From: a virus
Length of the DNA: 28,439 nucleotides
Virus record (IMG/VR): IMGVR_UViG_3300044632_001273
Location: 1-28,439 of that record
Strand: one strand, 5' to 3'
Shown: positions 14,789-21,033 of the stretch, piece by piece
How positions within the stretch are numbered: position 1 is the stretch's first letter
How the letters are laid out: the number at the start of each line of letters is the position of its first letter
The notes under the pieces: model-generated
Database searches by the model: none
What the model saw: only the letters and a program-made list of their open reading frames with translations
Told to the model about the DNA's origin: nothing
Translations under genes and position numbers: made by a program

Positions 14789-16353
14789 TGAAAATAATAG
14801 ATATTGGTATATGTGTTGATAATGTTGACCCATTAGGTATAGGTAGAATTAGATGTTCTAGATATAATGACATTACCGCTCAAAAGGAAAGGGCATTAGA
14901 ATATGATGCGTGGGATGATAATGATTTATTCACGGCTAATCCTTTTTTACCATTAAACATTAACTTCGTACCAGAAATAGGTCAATCGGTTAAAATTATT
15001 TCATACGATCCGAGAAAAGAAAACGTAAACGTTGAATATGTTGCGGGTCCATTTACCAGTATGTACGATTTTAACGGACAAACATATTCACAACAAATTG
15101 CTCATACATCATATGGTGTAAACGTTGAAAAGAAACCACCGCTAAAAGATAAAAGTGGTAAGTTTTTATTTAAGGATAGTGAAAACGTATTTGCAAATAA
15201 TAAAGATTTTGCAATTTATGGAAAAAGTGGTTCCGATATATTATTTACCGAAGGTGGTTTACAATTAAGAGGGGGAAAACTTCTTTCAAAAGAAACTGGA
15301 AATAATAAAAAAAGAGAAAAAATGATTGATTATCCAATTATGGCGAATAAATCATCAAAACTTTATTTAAAGAAATTTCCTAAAAAAATGTCATTGGAAA
15401 ATGAACCAATTGAACAAACTATTTTTAATGATAAAGATTTAAATTATCTTATTGAATATACAATTAGTGGAAATACTACATCAGGTTCAAATAATTTAAC
15501 AGGTTTAAATCCCTCAACAACATATCCAACTACAATATCTTTATACGTTTATAAAATAATTAACCCGTTAGGTGATACATTTAAAACTAATTTTTTCAAC
15601 GAACACAGTGAATCTCCGTTTGCCAATTTAAAATTGATAAATCTTAACGGTGGTGCAAATGAAGCAACGTACAGTACAAATATTACAAATGTTAATAACA
15701 TTTATATTGATATTAGAAACAAATTATTTGAAATAGACGATTTAGGTTTAGTTGAATTAGATGACAATTATAATAGTGACGATTTACATCCCTATTATTT
15801 TAGACCAAGTAAAAATTTTAGAAATTTAGTTCCTTCTACGGGTGCAACGCAAACAATTGAGGCTGAAAATAAAGATATTATTTTAAGAAATGTTAACGTA
15901 AGAAGGGTAGGACCAACAAGTGGTTTAGTTTATTCCACGACATCGTCTAGAGTTACTTCTGAACAAATTAAATCAAGTGTAGATAAGATTAAAATTATTG
16001 ATAATTCTCCTGAACAAACATTTGGTGCGGTTGTCTCCGATAAAATATACTTTTTATCAACAGATTTAGGAACAAACGAATCTCCAATACCCGTTCCATT
16101 TAATAACTTAGATAAATATGAATTTACCCAAGAGGACTATATTAAACGTATTGACCCATATACCTATTCAACAGTGAGAGGGGAGAATTTGTTGGAAGTA
16201 TTAAGAAAAATAATTGACGTGATGTTAACTCATAGACATAACCCATTGATGCCAATTGTTAACCAATTTGATTATCAAGATGGTAATGAACTTAAGGAGT
16301 TGTATAAGACCTTAGAGAACGATATTTTAAATAAGTCAATTAGAATCAACTAA
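14788..16353 (+). CDS. Baseplate protein with N-terminal gp5-like OB fold
   Basis: The protein has 521 residues. Residues 1-95 read like the OB-fold of T4 gp5 / VgrG-type spike proteins: IGICVDNVDPLGIGRIRCSR, a segment with AWDDND, then PFLPLNINFVPEIGQSVKII and a closing strand with VEYVAGP. The middle (about 100-420) is Asn/Thr/Ser-rich and probably beta-structured. The C-terminal region contains HRHNPLMPIVNQFDYQDG. No lysozyme active site is visible. T4 gp5 sits at the tip of the central tube; this protein could be the hub/spike or another OB-bearing baseplate protein. The context of adjacent structural genes agrees. Confidence 0.65.
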   Translation: MKIIDIGICVDNVDPLGIGRIRCSRYNDITAQKERALEYDAWDDNDLFTANPFLPLNINFVPEIGQSVKIISYDPRKENVNVEYVAGPFTSMYDFNGQTYSQQIAHTSYGVNVEKKPPLKDKSGKFLFKDSENVFANNKDFAIYGKSGSDILFTEGGLQLRGGKLLSKETGNNKKREKMIDYPIMANKSSKLYLKKFPKKMSLENEPIEQTIFNDKDLNYLIEYTISGNTTSGSNNLTGLNPSTTYPTTISLYVYKIINPLGDTFKTNFFNEHSESPFANLKLINLNGGANEATYSTNITNVNNIYIDIRNKLFEIDDLGLVELDDNYNSDDLHPYYFRPSKNFRNLVPSTGATQTIEAENKDIILRNVNVRRVGPTSGLVYSTTSSRVTSEQIKSSVDKIKIIDNSPEQTFGAVVSDKIYFLSTDLGTNESPIPVPFNNLDKYEFTQEDYIKRIDPYTYSTVRGENLLEVLRKIIDVMLTHRHNPLMPIVNQFDYQDGNELKELYKTLENDILNKSIRIN

Positions 16354-16356
16354 TAT

Positions 16357-16366
16357 GATATTTATA
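16357..16366 (+). promoter_or_regulatory. GATATTTATA element upstream of the gene at 16377
   Basis: GATATTTATA is identical to the paired elements at 2631-2663. It ends 10 nt before the ATG at 16377, in a 23-nt gap after the OB-fold gene. The A/G-rich spacer AAGAAAAAAG precedes the ATG. Confidence 0.5.
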
Positions 16367-16376
16367 AAGAAAAAAG

Positions 16377-17750
16377 ATGTCATATTTCCGTTCATATTTT
16401 GAGAAAAATAACACGATTTTAAAGGATTTACACGTAAACACGTCAAAAAACCCAACAACTGAAATTTTTTATGGTTCGGGGTTTTCCAAATTTATATTTA
16501 AAATAGATTTAACCGACTTACAAAATAAAGTAGATAATGGAGATTTAATAGTATCTGAAGGAACAACACATACACTTCATTTGACTAATTGTATATTTGG
16601 AAATGAAACTTTTAAAGGAGCAAACAGAGGTACAGGTAGAGAAAGAGCAACATCTTTTGATTTAATATTATTTGAAATTGAAGAATCTTGGGATGAGGGT
16701 ATTGGATTTGATTATTCCGATAATGACAACGAAATGTCAACTGGTAACAAATCTTTCGTTCAAAGACCTTCAAACTGGTTTTATAAAACAACAACAGATG
16801 AGTGGGAGACACCAGGTATTTACACAACTGGAGTTACAATTTTAGATACAATTCATTTTGATAATGGAAATGAAAATATAAATGTAGATATCACAAGTTA
16901 CATAAATGATGTACTACAAGGTGAGGTAACCAATAATGGATTAGGATTGGCGTTCTCAATACCATATGAAACATTATCAACCGATATTGATAAGTCAGTT
17001 TCATTTTTTACAAAATACACACAAACATTTTTTGAACCATATGTTGAAAGTTTTTTCAACGATAGAATATTAGATAATAGATATAGTTTTGTAGAAAAAA
17101 CAAATCAAAATCTTTACCTATATGTATCAAAAGACGGTAATTATCATAATTTAGATGAGTTACCATTGGTTGATATTTTGGATAGTTCTAATAACCCAAT
17201 AAACGGTCTTACAGGTTTAACATCTGAACTAGTTCGTAAGGGTGTTTATAAAGTAACATTCGGAATTGGTGGAACATTATGTGACGGAAGAAGATTTTTC
17301 TATGATAATTGGACAAATTTGATTATTGATGGAGCGTCTATTGAGGATACAAAACAAAAGTTTATTCCTAAAAAACTAACATCATCAATCACATTAGGTG
17401 AGAACAATACAAGTTTTGAGAGATTTAAAGTTCAATATTATGGAATACAACAAAATGAAAAGATTATTAGAGGAGATATAAGAAAGATTGTAACTAATTT
17501 CCGTTCAATTGAAAACCCATTAAACACGGTTATAAATGAATCATATTATAGAGTTTTTATCAAAGAAGGTAATACTAATGTAATTGTACATGATTGGACA
17601 TTAATGGATGTGGCAAATGAAAATTTCTTTATGTTAGATACAATAAACTACATCCCAAGAGAATACTTTATTGAAATTAAGGGGAAATATAACAATGAAG
17701 AAATTCATTATAACGAATATATCAAATTTGAGATTTTATCCGAAAAATAA
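16377..17750 (+). CDS. Beta-rich tail / appendage protein, DNRLRE-like N-terminal half
   Basis: The protein has 457 residues. Residues 30-225 follow the layout of DNRLRE / disaggregatase-type beta-sandwich domains. Its parts are a strand with GFSKFIFKIDLTDL, a strand with THTLHLTNCIF, a Trp-containing 'EIEESWDEG' segment, and later INVDITSYINDVLQGE and NNGLGLAFSIP, then FFTKYTQTFFEPYVE near the end. In other proteins this domain is a surface, often carbohydrate-binding, module. Residues 240-455 are further beta-strands with Tyr/Phe-rich turns. I infer an externally exposed tail component; the fold assignment is by pattern only. It is preceded by a GATATTTATA element. Confidence 0.6.
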   Translation: MSYFRSYFEKNNTILKDLHVNTSKNPTTEIFYGSGFSKFIFKIDLTDLQNKVDNGDLIVSEGTTHTLHLTNCIFGNETFKGANRGTGRERATSFDLILFEIEESWDEGIGFDYSDNDNEMSTGNKSFVQRPSNWFYKTTTDEWETPGIYTTGVTILDTIHFDNGNENINVDITSYINDVLQGEVTNNGLGLAFSIPYETLSTDIDKSVSFFTKYTQTFFEPYVESFFNDRILDNRYSFVEKTNQNLYLYVSKDGNYHNLDELPLVDILDSSNNPINGLTGLTSELVRKGVYKVTFGIGGTLCDGRRFFYDNWTNLIIDGASIEDTKQKFIPKKLTSSITLGENNTSFERFKVQYYGIQQNEKIIRGDIRKIVTNFRSIENPLNTVINESYYRVFIKEGNTNVIVHDWTLMDVANENFFMLDTINYIPREYFIEIKGKYNNEEIHYNEYIKFEILSEK

Positions 17751-17753
17751 AAA

Positions 17754-17761
17754 TATTTATA
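17754..17761 (+). promoter_or_regulatory. TATTTATA element 4 nt before the gene at 17766
   Basis: TATTTATA is followed by AAAT and the ATG, in a 15-nt gap. It would start the cassette 17766-20218. Confidence 0.5.
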
Positions 17762-17765
17762 AAAT

Positions 17766-18422
17766 ATGAAAATAGTAAAATTAACCGAATCTCAACTTAA
17801 GAAAGTCGTTTCAAATGTCATCAAAGAAAATGAGATGACTGAAAATTATATGTTTTTTGGTAACTTACAACAAATACACAGACAATGTGAAATGTTGTTA
17901 AAGATGAACCCGAAAGAATTGGATAACATTATTAAAAATGGTCACGATTGGGCGGATGATCACGTATCTGAAGCTAAGAATAATATGGACCAAGTTTTTG
18001 ACTTCTTTATGAATGAAACTAAACGTAAAGATAAAGAAGATGTAACTGCCGATATGAATAGTTTTAGTATGAACGAAGAAGGACAACTTAACGAAAAATG
18101 TTGGGATGGGTACAAACAAGTTGGTTCTAAGATGAAGAACGGTAAAAAAGTTCCGAACTGTGTACCGGTAAGTGAAGCGAGTAGTCCTGCACAACAGGCG
18201 GCAATAGCAATCAATATGAAGAAAAAAGGTGTTGAACCTAAAAACGAATCTACTGAAGAAGAAATTGACGAGAGTAAGAACTGTCCAACAGACCCTGCGA
18301 AGTGGGCAGCATCTAAGGCTAAAGCTAAAGCTAAATATGACGTATATCCTTCCGCCTATTCAAATGGCTTCGCGGCAAAAGATTATAAAGCGAAAGGTGG
18401 TGGATGGAAAAAATGTAAATAG
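17766..18422 (+). CDS. Modular putative virion-internal protein with CWDGYKQ and KAKYDVYPSAYS modules
   Basis: The protein has 218 residues and three visible parts. Residues 1-105 are an acidic helical lead that starts MKIVKLTESQLKKVV. Residues 111-135 hold a CWDGYKQVGSK...KVPNCVP module with two cysteines. Residues 138-155 carry SPAQQAAIAINMKKKG, and residues 171-218 a basic module CPTDPAKWAASKAKAKAKY, DVYPSAYSNGFAAKDYKAKG, ending GGWKKCK. These short basic modules recur in many phage proteins, where the last resembles DUF5872-type sequence. LNE (108-110) directly precedes the first Cys module and IDE (167-169) directly precedes the last, matching the T4 prohead-protease site (I/L)-x-E. I infer a packaged DNA-binding protein cut during maturation. 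Confidence 0.7.
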   Translation: MKIVKLTESQLKKVVSNVIKENEMTENYMFFGNLQQIHRQCEMLLKMNPKELDNIIKNGHDWADDHVSEAKNNMDQVFDFFMNETKRKDKEDVTADMNSFSMNEEGQLNEKCWDGYKQVGSKMKNGKKVPNCVPVSEASSPAQQAAIAINMKKKGVEPKNESTEEEIDESKNCPTDPAKWAASKAKAKAKYDVYPSAYSNGFAAKDYKAKGGGWKKCK

Positions 18423-19184
18423 ATGAACTTACAAGAGAATATACAAAGAATTAGACAAATGATGATTTCTGAGGAGATGGTACAATCTGATGCTTGGAAA
18501 TCTATAAAGAAAACATTGGACGTTCTTAAAAAGAAGAAAAAAGTTTTATTATTAAGTTGTTCTAATAGACATAATTGGGACAAAAATGATATTGATATAC
18601 CAAAATCTAAAATGATTGCGATGTATCTTAAGGATGAATTGGGTGATAAATCAACATTGATAGACGTTTCAGAATTAAACATAGTTCCTTGTGAGGGTAA
18701 CGTATCAAGAAAAGACGGTAATAGTTGTGGTTTATTAAAATCAAAACTTAAGGATAAAGATAAAAATCCAACCGGTCACCATAGATGTTGGGCCAGTGTT
18801 AACAACCCTAAAGATGAACTTTGGAAAATAAGTAAAGAACTATTTGAATCAGATGCTGTGGTATTTCTAAGTTCCGTTAGATGGGGACAAACAAATATGT
18901 TTTATCAAAATCTAATCGAACGTCTAACTTGGATAGAAAATAGACACACAGCGTTAGGTGAATCTAATTTAGTTAAAGATATTGAAACTGGTTTTATATG
19001 TACGGGTCAAAATTTTAACGGTGTAAATGTTAATGATTTACAAAAGAAAGTTCATGAATTTTATGGCTTCAAAACAAATGATGATTTATATTGGAATTGG
19101 CAATATTCTAAAGATATTAATGATGAATCATTAAAATCATATAAAGATTCTCACAAAAAATTCGTTAAAGACACTAAATTATAA
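18423..19184 (+). CDS. Flavodoxin-like (NADPH-dependent FMN reductase family) oxidoreductase with N-terminal prohead-type helix
   Basis: The protein has 253 residues. Residues 39-180 show a flavodoxin-like fold. There is a first strand and phosphate loop (VLLLSCSNRHNWDKNDI), a loop with Cys90, Cys102, His119-His120 and Cys122, then SDAVVFLSSVRWGQTNMF and LIERLTWIENRHTALGE, the flavin-edge region of the FMN reductase / WrbA-like group. It would bind FMN and pass electrons from NAD(P)H; the acceptor is unknown, and the Cys/His set might bind a metal or cluster (inference). Residues 1-17 (MNLQENIQRIRQMMISE) match the end of the protein at 4288 and the scaffold C-terminus, and end in I-S-E, a possible protease site. 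It starts directly after the preceding stop and is followed after one base by a pterin enzyme. Confidence 0.75.
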   Translation: MNLQENIQRIRQMMISEEMVQSDAWKSIKKTLDVLKKKKKVLLLSCSNRHNWDKNDIDIPKSKMIAMYLKDELGDKSTLIDVSELNIVPCEGNVSRKDGNSCGLLKSKLKDKDKNPTGHHRCWASVNNPKDELWKISKELFESDAVVFLSSVRWGQTNMFYQNLIERLTWIENRHTALGESNLVKDIETGFICTGQNFNGVNVNDLQKKVHEFYGFKTNDDLYWNWQYSKDINDESLKSYKDSHKKFVKDTKL

Positions 19185-19185
19185 T

Positions 19186-19464
19186 ATGAGAATAATAATA
19201 ACCGAAGACCAAAAAAATAAAATTATGAATAGTAATGATTGGGTGGAAACAAACGGTAAATTAATTAAAACATTTTATTTTAAAGATTATAAGGAAGTTA
19301 TGTCATTTACTAATGAGGTGATGAAAATTGCTAACAAACAGAATCATCACCCTGATATGACAGTTCATTACGATAATGTGAAGTTATCTATTACAGACCA
19401 CGATAAGGGTAAGGTATCCGATAAGTGTCATAAATTTGTTAATGAGATAAATAAAATTAAATAA
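19186..19464 (+). CDS. phhB: Pterin-4a-carbinolamine dehydratase (PCD/DCoH family)
   Basis: It dehydrates 4a-hydroxytetrahydropterin during recycling of tetrahydropterin cofactors. The protein has 92 residues, the usual family size. The signature is intact: a Trp19 / Phe30-Phe32 core, NKQNHHPDMTVHYDNVKLSI with His54-His55-Pro56, then His72 in TDHDKGKVSD. The three histidines have the family's spacing, so activity is plausible. It starts two bases after the flavoprotein stop, suggesting joint expression and perhaps shared cofactor chemistry. I see no pterin-dependent hydroxylase in this window. T4 baseplates contain a folate (pterin) compound; whether that is relevant is speculation. Confidence 0.88.
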   Translation: MRIIITEDQKNKIMNSNDWVETNGKLIKTFYFKDYKEVMSFTNEVMKIANKQNHHPDMTVHYDNVKLSITDHDKGKVSDKCHKFVNEINKIK

Positions 19465-19465
19465 C

Positions 19466-20218
19466 ATGAAAATCATTGTTTCAAAGGAAGATAAAGAGTA
19501 TATAAACGAATGTATTAAATCAGGCGAGGTTTTAAGAGAAGACCTTACGAGGTGGTTTAAAGAGAAGTGGGTAGATGTTAGTAAAAAGGTAGATGGTAAA
19601 CATCCTCCATGTGGTAGAAAGGATGCCGATGGTAAATCGTATCCAAAGTGTAGACCCTCAAAAAAAGTATCAAAAGAAACACCAAAAGTTGCATCTTCTT
19701 ATGATAAGAAGGAGAAAAAAGCTATGACGTCACAAAAAAGAAGAGCAGAAAAGAAAGAACCAAAAGTGGGTAAAGGTAATAAACCAACAATGACTAGATT
19801 TGATGAGAGTATAGAAAAAATACTAATAATACAAATATCTGAAGAACAGTTTGAAAGATTGTTCGAGTACAACGAAGAAACTCCAGTTTTAATTTATGAA
19901 GATGAAGATGGTTCGGTACAAAATACAAACTACGAGTCTAACGAAAACCTTTTAAATGAGGCTGAATATCAAGGACGTAAAGTTCAATTAGGTAAAATCA
20001 TGCAAGGTGATATTAAGAAATTTAAGGTTTATGTTAAGAACGATAAAGGTAAAGTTGTTAAAGTAAACTTTGGTTTTGGTGGTAAATCTGCTAAAGGTAA
20101 AAGAATGGTTATTAAGAAAAACAATCCTGAGAGAAGAAAATCATTTAGAGCAAGACATAATTGTTCAAATCCAGGTCCACGTTGGAAACCAAGATATTGG
20201 GCTTGTAGAACTTGGTAA
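19466..20218 (+). CDS. Modular basic protein, DUF5872-like N-terminus and conserved basic C-terminal phage module
   Basis: The protein has 250 residues. Residues 25-105 (LTRWFKEKWVDVSKKVDGKH, then CGRKDADGKSYPKCRPSKK and a Lys/Arg-rich stretch) resemble DUF5872-type phage sequence. Residues 116-150 are an acidic segment containing IIQISEEQFERLFEYNEE. Residues 169-250 form a basic module (GRKVQLGKIMQGDIKKFKVY ... RRKSFRARHNCSNPGPRWKP, ending RYWACRTW) found at the C-terminus of various phage proteins. LNE (163-165) lies just before this module, like the INE site proposed in the MCP. I infer a virion-internal DNA-binding protein processed by the prohead protease. It ends immediately beside the convergent dCMP deaminase stop. 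Confidence 0.7.
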   Translation: MKIIVSKEDKEYINECIKSGEVLREDLTRWFKEKWVDVSKKVDGKHPPCGRKDADGKSYPKCRPSKKVSKETPKVASSYDKKEKKAMTSQKRRAEKKEPKVGKGNKPTMTRFDESIEKILIIQISEEQFERLFEYNEETPVLIYEDEDGSVQNTNYESNENLLNEAEYQGRKVQLGKIMQGDIKKFKVYVKNDKGKVVKVNFGFGGKSAKGKRMVIKKNNPERRKSFRARHNCSNPGPRWKPRYWACRTW

Positions 20219-20662
20219 TTAATAGAAATTTACCTCAATTCCACATTCAAGGAGGAGTTTATATGCCTTTGTTTGTGATTCCCCCCATTTCTCCTTATTT
20301 TTTGTTGTACATATGTGTTTACAATGAACAGATTTAATTCCCGTATTTACAATACCTCTAGCACAGTCCATACATGGTAATCCCGATGTTAGGTATATTG
20401 TGGAACCTTTTAAGGGTGTACCCACACGAGCAGCATTATAAATTGCGTTACGTTCAGCGTGTTCAAACCAAAAGTACTTTTCGGGTCTTTCCTGACGTTC
20501 TTCCTTTGAATCATCCATTCCTCTTGGAAATGAATTATAACCCGTAGAAAGTACCTCATTATCTTCCCCAACGATAACCGCACCTATCTGTGTAGATTTA
20601 TCTTTTGATTTTAACTTAACTTGTTCCGCAATTCCTAAAAAATATTCATTCCAATTCATCAT
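20219..20662 (-). CDS. cd: dCMP deaminase (zinc-dependent, T4 Cd-like)
   Basis: It deaminates dCMP to dUMP for dTTP synthesis. The protein has 147 residues. The zinc and catalytic motifs are complete: HAERNA (His68, Glu70) and PCMDC (Cys97, Cys100), preceded by the QIGAVIVGEDNEVLSTGYN strand region typical of this family. It starts at ATGATG; the first ATG (20662) overlaps the upstream stop as ATGA and the second gives TGATG, so either gives coupling to the SAP-like gene. Its stop touches the stop of the convergent gene at 20218 with no gap. Together with dUTPase it completes dUMP supply. Confidence 0.95.
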   Translation of the reverse strand: MMNWNEYFLGIAEQVKLKSKDKSTQIGAVIVGEDNEVLSTGYNSFPRGMDDSKEERQERPEKYFWFEHAERNAIYNAARVGTPLKGSTIYLTSGLPCMDCARGIVNTGIKSVHCKHICTTKNKEKWGESQTKAYKLLLECGIEVNFY

Positions 20663-20955
20663 ATTAATTTTTGTGTTGATATGTAATATATCCTATCCGA
20701 CGCATATAGACCTTTAAGTGACGCCTCTTTCTTTTCCACTAACTTACCCATTTGAATTAAATGAGGTCCGTTTTTAAGGTCTATACCCACCAAAAAACGA
20801 CCTTCCCACTTTTCATAGGTTGTTTCACGTATGTATTTCCCTTCATCGTCCATTTTCAGATGTTCAATCATTACATCTTTCTTATTTTTACATGTAATCC
20901 CCCTCTCATCTATGAGTTTGGTTAAAACGTCTAATCGTAGGTTATCGTATTCCAT
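20659..20955 (-). CDS. Small SAP-like domain protein
   Basis: The protein has 98 residues if started at the ATG at 20955. A longer frame to 20997 would run through the capsid terminator and a TATTTATA element, so I prefer the shorter form. Residues 5-35 (LRLDVLTKLIDERGITCKNK, then KDVMIEHL) match the helix-loop-helix pattern of SAP motifs, which bind DNA. The remainder is beta-like and rich in Tyr/Lys/Gly. It is probably transcribed with the dCMP deaminase. The DNA-binding role is inference. Confidence 0.65.
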   Translation of the reverse strand: MEYDNLRLDVLTKLIDERGITCKNKKDVMIEHLKMDDEGKYIRETTYEKWEGRFLVGIDLKNGPHLIQMGKLVEKKEASLKGLYASDRIYYISTQKLI

Positions 20956-20976
20956 TTTACAAATATAGTCTTTTTT

Positions 20977-20984
20977 TATAAATA
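20977..20984 (-). promoter_or_regulatory. TATTTATA element abutting the capsid terminator
   Basis: On the minus strand the U-tract of the terminator runs straight into TATTTATA, which lies 21 nt before the ATG at 20955. This would stop capsid transcripts and restart the SAP-like / dCMP deaminase operon within a few bases. Confidence 0.45.
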
Positions 20985-21013
20985 AAAAAACCCCCACATT
21001 TCTGTGAGGGTTT
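20984..21013 (-). terminator. Rho-independent terminator of the scaffold-capsid operon
   Basis: Read on the minus strand, AAACCCTCACA and TGTGGGGGTTT form an 11-bp stem with one mismatch and a four-base loop, followed by a run of T. It starts about 20 nt after the major capsid protein stop. It is the most GC-rich hairpin in the window. Confidence 0.85.
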
Positions 21014-21033
21014 CTTATTATGATAAATTAAGA

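Noticed and set aside
19186-19220. IITEDQ at the start of the pterin dehydratase as a prohead-protease or targeting motif
   Set aside because: PCD proteins normally begin with a similar Leu/Ile-x-Asp/Glu-Glu helix, so the likeness to LTESQ (17766) and ISEEQ (19466 gene) is explained by its own family.
20956-20997. Longer N-terminus (MGVFLFIKKDYICK) for the SAP-like gene
   Set aside because: It is encoded by the terminator stem, U-tract and TATTTATA element; the ATG at 20955 is a better start.
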